This document shows positions 46,318 to 58,600 of a stretch of 64,000 nt of DNA, one piece after another (position 1 is the first letter of the stretch; each line of letters begins with the position of its first letter). The notes beneath the pieces are model-generated. The model made no database searches. It was not told the DNA's origin and worked only from the letters and a program-made list of their open reading frames with translations. The translations under genes were made by a program, and so were the position numbers. This DNA is from Neoarius graeffei (taxonomy: Eukaryota; Chordata; Actinopteri; Siluriformes; Ariidae), in the NCBI RefSeq assembly GCF_027579695.1, contig NC_083572.1:17894421-17958420 (forward strand), written 5' to 3'.

Positions 46318-47320
46318 ATGGAACAATGCAGAAAATCATGCAGATACAGCTCAAGAGCTTCAGTTAAAGTTCACATCAAACATCAGAATGGGGGGGGGGA
46401 AATGTCATCTCTGTGACTGTGTTATGGTTGTTGGTGCCAGATGGGATGGTTTGAGTATTTCAGAAACTGCTGATCTCCTGGGGTTTTCACGTACTGGAGT
46501 TCTCTCTAGTCTTGAATTTGCAGAGAATGGTGTGAAAAACAAAAAGCATCCTGTGAGCAGAGGGTCTGCAGACTGAAACTCCTTGTTGAAAGAGATCAGA
46601 GGAGAACGATCAGACTGATTTGAAATGACAAGAAGTCTACAGTAACTCAAATAAGCACTCTCCACAACCATGGTGAGCAGAACAGCGTCTTGGAACGCAC
46701 AACACATCGAACCTTGAGGTGGATGAGCCACGATAGCAGAAGAACACATCAGATTCTGCTCCTGTCAGTCAAGAACAAGTTTTAACCTTTTTTTATTTAT
46801 TTTTATTTTTTTAAATCTTCACCTGTCCATGATGGTCTCCGATTCTTGTTCTTGGCTGACGAGCAGAACCCAATGTGTTCTGCTGCTGTTGGAGCCCATC
46901 CACTTCAAGGCTTGATGTTTTGTGCATGTTGAGATGCTTTTCTGCTCACCATGGCTATAATGAGTGATTTATATGAGTTACTTTCTCCTTCCTGGCAACC
47001 AATCTGGCCATTTTCCTCTGACCTCTCATCAACAAGACATTTCCACCCACAGGACTGGCACAATGTTTTTTGTTTTTCCACACAATTACGTGTAGACTCT
47101 AGAGACTGTTGTATGTGAAATCCCAGTTCAGCATTTTGTGAAATACTCAAACCAGCCCTTCTGGCACCAACACCCATGCCATGGTTAAAACAACAGAGAT
47201 CATACTTTTTGCCCATTCTGATGTTTGATCTGAATATTAACTGAAGATCTTGACTTGTATCTGCATGATTTTCTGCCTTGTGCTGCTGGCCACATGAGTG
47301 AATGATTGGATAACTGCATA
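46318..47320. mobile_element. Long fold-back element between the two caspase genes
   Basis: The left arm (GCAGAAAATCATGCAGATAC, AACATCAGAATGG, TTGGTGCCAGATGGGATGG) recurs inverted at the right (CCAGCCCTTCTGGCACCAA, CCATTCTGATGTTTG, GTATCTGCATGATTTTCTGC). Arms exceed 400 bases with a centre near 46830. Short transposase-like traces suggest a Tc1-derived, non-autonomous element. Confidence 0.7.
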
Positions 47321-48328
47321 AATGAGCTGGTGTTCCTATGAAACTAAACAGCGAGTGAACGTTTGGCAATTTTCTGCGCATTCTGTTCTTATGCTGGTGG
47401 CATTACATCATTTTCAAACTCGTCGTATGTTGTCCATAGCTCTGATTTAAAATATAGCTCAGTGTTAGAATGTTATGTTTTTTAGATGCTGCCAGTATGA
47501 ACAAAGAATGTGCCAAACGTTCACTGCTCAGTCTTAGGACCAAAAGATAGTCAGTGGCCTAATACACCTTACTAATTTTCTTAATTACAGCTTTAATCCT
47601 TTCAAGTCCATCCTGAGGTCCTGTTATTTTCCTGAGTGCCTGTCATTTTTAGCCTATTCTTTGACCGCATATTTTGGTGTTTCAGCTGCTGTTCCAAATA
47701 ATCCAATGTTTTTTTTTTTTTTCCTCTGGGATTGACATCAGGAAATTTTGTAGGCCAGTGAAAAATGCTTCTTCATGCTCATCACACACAGACTTTGCTC
47801 TGCTCCCTGTAGGTGCATCCTCTCTACATCCTGGAATATGTGTGTGTTGTGTTCTGCTTGGACATGAAACACAAAAGCACTTCTGGCCAGCAAACTGTCA
47901 ACCCAGTTTTGTCCTAAATTACATTTGTACAGGTGACATTGTAAAATAATATACTGCTGCTGGTGGATGTCACTAATGTTTCTTCCAGGGTGTTTCTTTT
48001 GGGCAGGCATCCAACAATGTTGTTCACATTTAGATAAGAAGCGTATGATGTCCTCAGACACACACTTGTGACCATGTCTTATTACCACTAGTGACCTGGG
48101 GAAAACTGTTTTCAACAGGGCCTGAATGACTTTTTATTTCACTTAATCGGCATGGTTATTTTTCTATCTTTAACTGAATTCAGGTGCTTACTATAAGTGC
48201 CTACTGAGAGAGAGATTCTTTTGTATTACAAATCCTGAACTGTTTACATGTATATTAAAAACTTGAAACAAAGAGAGCAATAGTGAATATAAATTACTCT
48301 GATGTTTGAGTAATATTTTATCAATGTA
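47321..48328. other. Intergenic, one unassigned 125-codon frame
   Basis: A minus-strand frame at 47738-48115 (starting MKTVFPRSLVVIRHGHKCVS) has no domain I recognise and no splice or neighbour context. It may be a fragment of an old transposon. Nothing else is seen. Confidence 0.35.
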
Positions 48329-48515
48329 TGAGGGTGAGTCAAGTGCAAGTGATAATTTCAGATTTACAAGATTTATTTTTTTTTTTCCTAGAAGAATCCT
48401 GTTAAACGCTCACACTTGCACTGATCAGATTAGATAGAAAAATGATGCACTTTTGTGACAAGTATTTGCAATAAACAATGCAAAAAAAATCATGGTTGGA
48501 TTTGAGTCACCCTCA
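48329..48515. mobile_element. Small mariner-like MITE
   Basis: TGAGGGTGAGTCAA at the left and TTGAGTCACCCTCA at the right, preceded by TA. 187 bp, no coding capacity. The right flank is TG rather than TA, so the duplication has decayed. Confidence 0.6.
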
Positions 48516-49080
48516 TGTTAATGAAGTCATGAACAACTTTTTCCTTCCTTTTGTCAAAAAATATGCCATGCTTTTGGATGGCAAAGAGAATTATAGAAAA
48601 TATTATATCATTGGCATACTTTTTGTTAAAAATTTACTTAATAAATGAATGTAAGCTGCATTACAGCAACCTGATATCAATTTATAGGAATTTATTAATA
48701 CATCATTAGGCACAGAGCACAGCTTTGTATAGCCTATAGGAGAATATAGATGGTTTGTTTTTTTAAATCAGAAATTGAGGTTAAACAAAAATGCTAATCA
48801 ATCAGTTTTACTTCATTTACATTTCTTAATTGGTTCTGTTCTCTCTGATGAAATGTATGAATCGGGACACAATATATATAGATAGGGTGGAAATTAAATA
48901 AAAATATAACATGCCTGATAATGTTCATATATGTCGTCAGTATTTTTTAAAATAAAAGGCTTTTTTTATTTTAACAAAACTGATATTTTCCCCTTGACAT
49001 TTTCATTGTTCTCTTTAATTTGACAATGTGGACAGTATAGTCATGAATACACTGAACAAGTACTGTTTTAGCAGATGAGC
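48516..49080. other. Intergenic AT-rich, no gene
   Basis: Poly-T and poly-A runs only. It lies beyond the probable 3' end of the minus-strand caspase. Confidence 0.4.
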
Positions 49081-49081
49081 T

Positions 49082-49087
49082 TTATTA
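49082..49087 (-). terminator. Probable polyadenylation signal of the CARD caspase
   Basis: TTTATT on the + strand (AATAAA on the minus strand), about 355 bases after the stop at 49442. It would give a 3' UTR of about 370 nt. Confidence 0.45.
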
Positions 49088-49441
49088 CTCTGTAAAACAA
49101 AATCAGTTCAATTCACATGCATTTACTTGTCCATTTTGAGAATAGTTCTTTAGCGATACGTGTTTTTTTTCATATACAAATAAAAAAAGTTTAAAAAAAT
49201 GACAAGAAAATATAGAGTTCAAAAATTATTGATATTGCTTTCTTACATTATACATACTTCGGCTACAGCACACTTTACATTTACTCTAAACTCTCATCAA
49301 TAAAACAAAGAATTTGCTAAAAATGGGGCTAGTACAATTTTTTTTTTTTTTTGCATTTGACAAAAACAATAAACCTTGAAACTTGAAAACAGGTGGCTGC
49401 CTGTGGAATGCTCATTAGGAAATGCTCATTATAAACATGTT

Positions 49442-49604
49442 CTACTGCTGATTTGGCCCACGGAACACCAGCTTCTTCCTCAAGGTCACTTTATGGATGG
49501 GCATCTGTTTAATGATCTTTACAGTGCCCTTTTCATTGTATCGGCATGTTTTTTTACTGATCTCTTCATTGACACGCAGCAGGATAGTCTGGACATCCTC
49601 ACCC
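49442..49604 (-). CDS. Last exon of the CARD caspase (p10 end)
   Basis: After TTTTGTAG it reads GEDVQTILLRVNEEISKK, then KIIKQMPIHKVTLRKKLVF and TAG: the normal C-terminus of a caspase. It completes the codon split at 58858 (phase 2), although 9.3 kb away. This is the only exon on this strand between 46 and 58 kb. Confidence 0.82.
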
Positions 49605-52600
49605 CTACAAAACAGATGACAAGAAGTAAGTTACCTGTTGGATGGCTAACGGATCGAGTCAGCATGATTTTAGACTTCAAGGGGTCTGATTCGCAAAGAA
49701 TCTTGAGGTTTCTAAATAACAGAAACTAGATGTGTTAATCCTGTAATTTTTATTTTTTAAAAATGACAAATTCATGGTTAAAATGATGGTTATGTATGTA
49801 ACCGCGGTTCTATGAATTTCGGATGACCGCCAGAGGCGGTGCTGTAAGCACCTGGATGTCCATCACATGCGCATGCAGTTCGAGTGTCTGTATACCAACA
49901 AGGTCGCTTGCGACAGGGGGTGACGTATGTCACTGCACCGGTACTTAAGGTGCGTTCACCCCGGAAGCGTTCTCTTGGCAGTCTTCTCGTCAGCCTTCCG
50001 AGTGACAGCCAAGTTCTGGCGGTCATCCGAAATTCATAGAACTGCAGTTACATACGTAATCATCGTTCTATTTCATTTCTACTGACCGCCAGAGGCGGTG
50101 CTGTAAGCACCTGGATGACTTATACCAACAGGGTCACGAGGAAGACCTATTTACCCTACGAATGGCTGAAAAGGGTGGCTGTGGCCAGTGGATTGTGCAT
50201 GGCCACATTAGCCCTATAAAACCTTGCAAACGTGCAAGTTGAGACCCATGAGGCAGCGGCGCAGATATCGGAGAGTGGAACTCCATGTAGAGCCGCCTAT
50301 GATGCAGCCACATTCCGAGTGGAGTGGCCTCGGATGTGGGGAGGGACCGGGAGGCTGCTGCTAATGGCCTCCACGGTCCAGTTCGACAGTCTGTTTGGAC
50401 AGCGCGTGGCCGCGCCTATGTCCAGTGTGGCCCACAAACAGTGCATCCGACTGCCGAAATGCAGCAGTCGCTTCGATGTATGCCCTCCGTGCTCGAACTG
50501 GGCAAAGAAGGACGTGACCTTGGCCCTGCTCATTCTCCTCAGGTGGTGGTCTGAAGGCTTCCAGGCTGAGGGGCTGATTGGTGTATGAAGAGAAGTTCTT
50601 GGGCATAAACGAAGAATTAGGCCACAATGTTACACCCGTGCCATCGGGCTCCATTGTAAGCACTGCCGGCCAATAGACAGGGCGTGTAGTTCACCCGCTC
50701 TCTTAGCATTCCTTTTAGCTATAATGTCGGCTGTCTTTAAAGATAGCCACTTGAGCTCCGTCCCCTGTAGGGGCTCAAATGGAGGTTTACACAGTGCACT
50801 TAAAACAGAGGCAAGTCCCAAGCTGGTCTTGGACTGCGTTGAGGGGGTCTTATGCGCTGAGCACCTTTAAGAAAGTGGCTTACCCATGTGTGGGATCCCA
50901 CAGTCAGCCCGTCTACCCTGTTGTGCATTGCGGATATAGCCGCTACATACACCTTGATGGTGGAGGGTGCAAGGCCCTCGTCCAGATGAGACTGTAAAAA
51001 GCTGAGAATCCCCGGTATTGGGCAACATGCCAGTTCCTGATGGCGTGCTTGGCACCAACTTACAAAGAGCTTCCACCTATTGGCATAGAGCGCATTGGTG
51101 GAAGGTGCGTGGGAACACCGGATGGTCCGCACAACGGTCGACTCACATTCTGCTAGCAGTGGGTCAGGCCCTTCAGAGGCCACACCCACAGCTGCAACCG
51201 TACTGGGTTCGGATGCCAAATTTGACCTTCCATCTGTGAGAGGAGGTCCATCCGTGTAGGGAGACACCAAGGATCCTTGTGCAGCAACCCGTACAAGGTA
51301 GGGAATCAGACTCTCCCCGGCCAATAGGGGGCTATCAACAGCACCCTGTGACCCTCCTTGAGGATCCTCTCAAGAGTGGGCAGAATTAGCGGGAGTGGTG
51401 GGAAAGCATATAGGAGCTGCTGTGGCTACTTGTGTGCCAGTGCGTCTTGGCCCAAGGGGCTTGACGTTTCTTTCAGTGTAAACCACAGGGGACAATGTGT
51501 CATGGCCTGGGAGGCGAAAAGGTCCACCTCTGTCCTGCCGTATTGCAGCCAAATACTCTGCACCACTTCCGGGTGCAGCTTCCACTCCCTTGGATCGGGG
51601 TTCTGTTGTGACAGAAGATCCGCAGCAGTGTTCCTCACTCCTGGTGAATGCATTGCCCTCAGGCTCACCAGACGAGAGTAAGCCCATGTCAGTAGGTGCC
51701 GAGTGAGCTTTCAGGGAAGGTAGTGACCTGGTGCCGCTCTGGTGGTTTATATGATAGACCACAGATGTATTGTTGGTCTTTATAAGGACATGCCGACCTG
51801 CTAAAATCGGACAGAAATGTTTCAGGGCGAGGAAAACAGGCCAAAGCTCTAACACATTGATGTGTTGTCCCTGCTGTTGTGGGGCCCATACGCCCCGGGC
51901 AGTCCTGCACTGCCACACTGTGCCCCAGCCGATCAGTGATGCATCGGTGGCGACTACTTCTCTGCGAGAGGGTATGGACGTAGACATGAGGAGCAACTGG
52001 CCGTGATTCTGACTGGCCTGTGCCTGTGATGTTGTGGATGTAACCCAAGGCTGTTCATCCAGATTTGTAGAGGCCCGAGTGTGAGGAGGCCCAACGGAAC
52101 TACCGACGAGGCCGCGGTGAGTATACCTAGTAGTGTCTGGAAAGACCTGAAGGTCAGGGTTCGTCCCTTCCTGAAGCGATGTAGCCGTCGGACAATATCG
52201 CTCACCCGTCGCTAAGACAGGGTTGCCTTCAACAGCTGAGAATCCAGCTGAAGGCCAAGAAAAACAGTCTTCTGGCTGGGTGTAAGGGAGCTCTTGGCGT
52301 GGTTCACTCTGAGCCCAAGTTTGGTGATGTGAGAAACCAGCACGGCTGGGTTGCTGAGCGTGTCTACCCTTGACTGAGAACCAATCAACCAGTCATCCAG
52401 GTAGGGGGAGGATACGCATTCCCCTGCTCTGAAGTAGGGACAGTGCTGCCGCGATGAATCTCATAAAGATTCTGGGAAGTATGCATCCTTCAGATCGATG
52501 GTTGTGAACCAATCGTCCCGTCTGATGCTGTTTAAGACATCGGATGTGCGCAGCATACGGAATTTGAAGACCTTGAGATGGTCGTTCAAATGTCTCAGAT

Positions 52601-55600
52601 CTAGTATGGGGCGAAGCCCACCCCCCTTTTTTTTGGGGGGGGGGGATGATGAAATAGGTGGAATAAAACCCACTGTTTTGTGAAGGTGGATCTATTTGAC
52701 CCCTTGAAATCTTGGCGGTCGTCATCTGAATTGTATGCTGTAACCCTGAGAGAGGGTGGATATAACCCAGGGGTCTGATGTTACCACTTCCCAGTAGGCA
52801 AGTTGTTGACTGGTGAAGTGTCCGACCGCCGGACTGGAGTAGTCAACGTCTGCCTCCACGCCCCCTACGGGGGGGGGGGGAGGAGTGGGAATTGTACCCC
52901 GATGTGCCTGTGCGGCGGCACCAAAGAGCTGTCCCGGAATCACTGGGAGAGTGCGGAGGGCCCTCCTGCAGGGATCTGAGAGTGGTGACTGAGCCAACCC
53001 TACCTGACGCCTGGCGAGAGTTAAAGATGACATTAGTCTGCCCAGCTCCCTGGACATGAAAGCAAATGCCTGCAGCGAGGCCTCGCTTAGGCTTTGCAGT
53101 GATGGGTCTGCTCCAGAAGACTGAAGAGCCTGAGACTGGGCCAGGATCAGGTGAGACAACGAATTGCCTATGCGTGCAGCCCGTGCTGCAGCGTCATAGC
53201 TCTTCCTGATGAAGTCATCGGTCAAACGACACTGTGGCCGTGGACAGCGAGCGTCGGGTCTCAACACCTCCATGTTGACCAGACCCTGACTGGACGCATC
53301 CTGTATCTCTACAGCTCCTCAATAAAGGGGGCTGAAGGTGGAACAGTGTAGAGGTCTGCGCAGGACGGATTTTTCAGTCCCGCTCCCGCATTGTGCGTCC
53401 CACCCGCAAAGAATTATGATTTTCAGTCCCGCTCCCGCCCGCAAATCCCGCATGATGCAGACGTTCGTGTTATTTCTCAGGAAAGTTCTTGTCTTCACAC
53501 AGCGTGATGGTGCCCCACCCCCTACTTTGAGTGGATTTGAGCATAAATATCTATAGCTCACGTTTGTTATTGTTTACCTTGTTTCTGAATTCAGCATGTA
53601 GTATCTCTAATAATAATAATAATGTGCTGTCTAACGATTAAAATATTTAATCGCAAATCGCACGTTTTTATCACATGAAAAACCACTGTAATTCTCTGAT
53701 CAGCATAAAAAAAGTTAATGAGCTTGCTTTGTACCAATGGGTTTTTTTTTTATTGCAAAGCAGAGCTAGTAAAAGAAGTGAATTGATTTAGGCCCAATCC
53801 CAATTCTAATTTCTACCCCTACCCCTCCGCCTTCCCCTCCGCCTTCCCCTTGGCCCTTCCCCTTGAAACTGAGCTACAAGGGATAGGGCTTGAAATTCAA
53901 CCCCTACGTATTGGGATAGCCCTTCAACGATCGCATACGTCATCGCGTACCTCCGTCAGCGTTTACGTTAGCAAAACGCGACCAAATGCGTCATTGGCTG
54001 CGACCAGCCGCTACAGTCAGAGCCAGAAATCTCTGCTGGCAGGGTGTGATTTGTTAACTAACACCACTGAATGGGATATCTTTGGCGCTTCGTGCACCAC
54101 ATCCGACAGAATGAGGTGTCAGAACACTCATGTAAACAATAAAAGCGAGAATAACAGAACAAAACGTACGCAGTAAAGCAACCGAAAACAATACTCACTC
54201 CCAAAGCTTTTTAGCAGCAGCTTGGATTTCAGAAATCGCTGCTCATTCTCAGCTCGAAAGCGAATCAAGCGGCGTGTTTCCTCTGGATAACAACTTAAAA
54301 CACGTAAATAATGGAGAAAATACATTTATGACAATCTTTCGCCGCGGGAACCGCCATCTTTCTGAAATCCGCATGGCATTGTGGGAAATCACTCAAACCT
54401 CTTCGTTCGGAGTCAGCTCCAGGAAAATCTCCGTTTGGAGGGGTACAGAAGCCCTACCCCTTCCCCTACCCCTCCGCGTTAACTGGGATTGGGATACCCC
54501 TACCCCTTCACGTGAACGCGCAAAATGGAGGGGAAGGGCTAAGGGGTTGGTCCAAGGGGTGAAATGGGATTTGGCCATAGTGCTTGCATTAGTCTACAAC
54601 TTTAATCAGAGAGACATGTTACACAGTGACGGTAGGCTTGACTCAATGCTATCCCAGAAATCCTTCCTGTAATATGCAAATTTGGCCGCCTCTGATTGGA
54701 CAACCAAATTTGCATATTACAGGAAGGGTTTCTGGGATAGCATTGAGTCAAGCCTACCGTCACTGTGAAACATGTCTCTCTGATTAAAGTTGTAGACTAA
54801 CACAACAAGTAAATCAAGTCACTCATAGTTCTCTTGTTAGCTAGGTGTGAACTGTGAGTCATTAGAGTGATCAAAGAATTTTCCCTTAGGATGATCAATG
54901 GCAAGTTTAAGATACCATTTCTCACTCAATCTGGCAGTCTGAATTTCTCTGCAAATTTAGGCATCTTAAAATATTTTTATTAATGCCAAATAAAATATCC
55001 AGTACAAATTATATATTATAGACATGAATTAATAATTTATACATTTTATTTCAAGCACGTTTTTAGTTAGCGGGACTGCAGCTTATCACTGCTCCCACCA
55101 GCGCCGCATATGTGCACTCCCGCTCCCGCCCGTGCGCGCATATGTGCACTTCCGGTCCCGCCCGCGCCCGTAATGAGCTTTCAAAATTTGTCCCGCGCCG
55201 CACTGCTTTGCGGCGGGTCCCGCGAGTCCCGCGGGAGTGCAGGGCTTTAGAACAGTGAAAACAGCAGAGGGGGAGTCTAAAAAAGGCACTCTGCATCCGT
55301 ACTTCAGATGGTGCCGTGTTCAACCCCAGGCGCCATTTTTATCGCGGGCTTGACCATAGTGGAAAGCACGTCCTCCTCTTGAAGCTCCGCGGCCGGGGAC
55401 AGCACCAGAGGCTGTGGCTCAGGAGGAGTAAATGAAGCAGCAGAGGCGAGAGCATCAGCAGGCTGTGCTTCAGGCGGTTGTAGGTTATAGAGCAAGGCCT
55501 TAATCTCAGCAAGCTCTGAAGGACCACAATGGCAAAAGTATTTTTACTTTTGTGTTATCCTCCGTAATAGTTATATTTATATTATGTTTACATGTTATGT

Positions 55601-58600
55601 TTTTACTGCGAAATAAATCAATACAATACAAAAAGAGCCAAGGTGCCCACTTGTTGCGCCAAGGGGTCCACCTTCTGGTACTTGGGCCTACAGGGAGCCT
55701 CCCGTGACGGCTGCTTAGGGCGCTTCCTAGACTTAGGAGGCAGAGCGTAGTCGTTCGGTGCTGGGGGCAGTCGAGAGCCCAAACTGCTTTCCAGCAAACA
55801 AAACGAAATATCCGCGGCGGACTCAGGTGAACATACTCACCCAACCGCGTTCAGGTAATCAGCAATCAAAGCTGAAATAAACAAGCTACAAGGCGAGAAA
55901 ATACCCATGTGCTCGCGGTGAAACTGAAACTTATAATTAGAGGTTGCTGGCTGCCGAAGTCCGAGTGGACTCACTCATAACCAATTTAGTTGAAAATGCT
56001 TTACTTACCTTAAAGGTTTGAGACAATCAGCACATAAACATGACTGCTGTTAATTCTACTTACCTAAATATGGATTAGGTGACGGTAAACAAGCAGTGTC
56101 GAAGTACCAATACAGAGCCAAAGCAACCAAATGAAATATCCGCGGTGGAGTCGGGAGCGAACACGCTCACCCAGCCGCGTTTAGGTAATCAGCAATCAGC
56201 TGAAGTAAACACGCTACAGTGCGAATCAGAAGCGCACACAAGCACCAATTAAGTATCATACTTGCAACAAAACGCTACTTATTAGATCGCTACAAGGCGA
56301 GAAAACACCCCTATGATCACAGTGAAACTGAAATTTATAATTAGAAGTTGCTCGTTGCCGAAATCAGAGCGAACTTCACTCAGCAATAAGCTGAAGTAAA
56401 CAAGTTACCGTGCGAATCAGAAGTGCACACAAGCACCAATTAAGTGTCATACTTGCAACAAAACGATACTTATTAGATCGCTACAAGGCGAGAAAACACC
56501 CCTATGATCACAGTGAAACTGAAATTTATAATTGGAAGTTGCTAGCTGCCAAAGTCAGTGACCTTACTCATAAACGGTTTCTTACCTTAAGCAAATGGCA
56601 AATCGCAGTCGTAAGTGGGCGAAAAAAACGCAGCTCCAACCCTTTAAGGGTTTGCAAGACTCCAGCGATTGCTCTTAGAAAATAGTACTACTCGAATAAT
56701 CTGCTCTGCACGAGAAGATGCAAGAGAACGCTTCCGGGGTGAACGCACCTTAAGTACCGGTGCAGTGACATACGTCACCCCCTGTCGCAAGCGACCTTGT
56801 TGGTATACAGACACTCGAACTGCATGCGCATGTGATGGACATCCAGGTGCTTACAGCACCGCCTCTGGCGGTCAGTAGAAATGAAATAGAACTATGGTAT
56901 AGTCTGCTAAATAATGGCTACAGTGGTGCTTGCAAGTTTGTGAACCCTTTAGAATTTTCTATATTTCTGCATAAATATAACCCAAAACAGCATCAGCTTT
57001 TCACACAAGTCCCAAAAGTAGATAAAGAGAATCCACTTAAACAAATGAGACAAAAATATTATACTTGGTCATTTATTTATTGAGGAAAATGATCCAATAT
57101 TACATATCTGTGAGTGGCAAAAGTATGTGAACCTCTAGGATTAGCAGTTAATTTGAAGGTGAAATTAGAGTCAGGTGTTTTCAATCAATGGTGTGAGTGG
57201 GCACCCTGTTTTATTTAAAGAACAGGGATCTATCAAAGTCTGATCTTCACAACACGTTTGTGGAAGTGTATCATGGCATGAACAAAGGAGATTTCTGAGG
57301 GCCTCAGAAAAAGCGTTGTTGATGCTCATCAGGCTGGAAAAGGTTACAAAACCATCTCTAAAGAGTTTGGACTCCACCAATCCACAGTCAGGCAGATTGT
57401 GTACAAATGGAGGAAATTCAAGACCATTGTTACCCTCCCCAGGAGTGGTCGAACAACAAAGATCATTCCAAGAGCAAGGCGTGTAATAGTCGGCGAGGTC
57501 ACACAAGACTCTAGGGTAACTTCTAAGCAACTGAAGGCCTCTCTCACATTGGCTAATGTTAATGTTCATGAGTCCACCATCAGGAGAACGCTGAACAACA
57601 ATGGTGTGCATGGCAGGGTTGCAAGGAGAAAGCCACTGCTCTCCAAAAAGAACATTGCTGCTTGTCTGCAGTTTGCTATAGATCATGTGGACAAGCCAAA
57701 AGGCTATTGGAAAAATGTTTTGTGGACGGATAAGATCAAAATAGAACTTTTTGGTTTAAATGAGAAGTGTCATGTTTGGAGAAAGGAAAACACTGCATTC
57801 CAGCATAAGAACCCTATCCCATCTGTGAAACATGGTGGTGGTAGTATCATGGTTTGGGCCTGTTTTGCTGCATCTGGGCCAGGACAGCTTGCCATCGTTG
57901 ATGGAACAATGAATTATACCAGCAAATTCTAAAGGAAAATGTCAGAACATCTGTCCATGAACTGAATCTCAAGAGAAGGTGGGTCATGCAGCAAGACAAC
58001 AACCCTAAGCACACAAGTTGTTCTACCAAAGAATGGTTAAAGAAGAATACAGTTAATGTTTTGGACTGGCCAAGTAAGTCCTGACCTTAATCCAATCGAA
58101 ATGTTGTGGAAGGACCTGAAGCGAGCAGTTCATGTGAGGAAACCCACCAACATCCCAGAGTTGAAGCTGTTCTGTATGGAGGAATGGGCTAACATTCCTC
58201 CAAGCCGGTGTGCAGGACTGAGCAGTTATTGCTGCACAAGGGGGTCACACCAGATACTGAAAGCAAAGGTTCACATACTTTTGCCACTCACAGATATGTA
58301 ATATTGGATCATTTTCCTCAGTAAATAAATGACCAAGGATAATATTTTTGTCTCCTTTGTTTAACTGCGTTTGTCTTTTATCTACTTTTAGGACTTGTGT
58401 GAAAATCTGATGATGTTTTAGGTCATATTTATGCAGAAATGTAGAAAATTCTAAAGGGTTCAAAAACTTTCAAGCATCACTGTATGTAAACTTTAAAATT
58501 AAAATACAAATCCTGTCATTACTTCGCACTTACATGTAGATGCTGGAATGTTCATTTGTTGAACATACAATACATTTGATTTGAGGATTTAGATTTCATG

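Larger units (their letters stand above)
53349..55249. mobile_element. hAT-like element inside the DIRS gag
   Basis: TAGAGGTCTGCGC at the left and GTGCAGGGCTTTA at the right are imperfect inverted ends; GAACAGTG flanks both (53341-53348, 55250-55257), a perfect 8-bp TSD. Both ends are full of CCCGC(T/C)CCCGC strings. It contains a MITE and a fold-back palindrome and no transposase. Confidence 0.88.
49788..56893 (-). mobile_element. DIRS-type tyrosine-recombinase retrotransposon
   Basis: Inverted terminal repeats of about 155 bp: GACCGCCAGAGGCGGTGCTG... at 49822-49977 and ...CAGCACCGCCTCTGGCGGTC at 56725-56874, no target duplication, and a second partial copy of the left repeat at about 50080-50115. 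Between them, on the minus strand, are gag, RT, RNase H and a tyrosine recombinase, the DIRS order. It lies in the last intron of the CARD caspase and carries a hAT. Confidence 0.88.

Noticed and set aside
49790-50026. Conserved frame shared with 56669-56878
   Set aside because: Both are readings of the DIRS inverted terminal repeats, so the similarity is structural.
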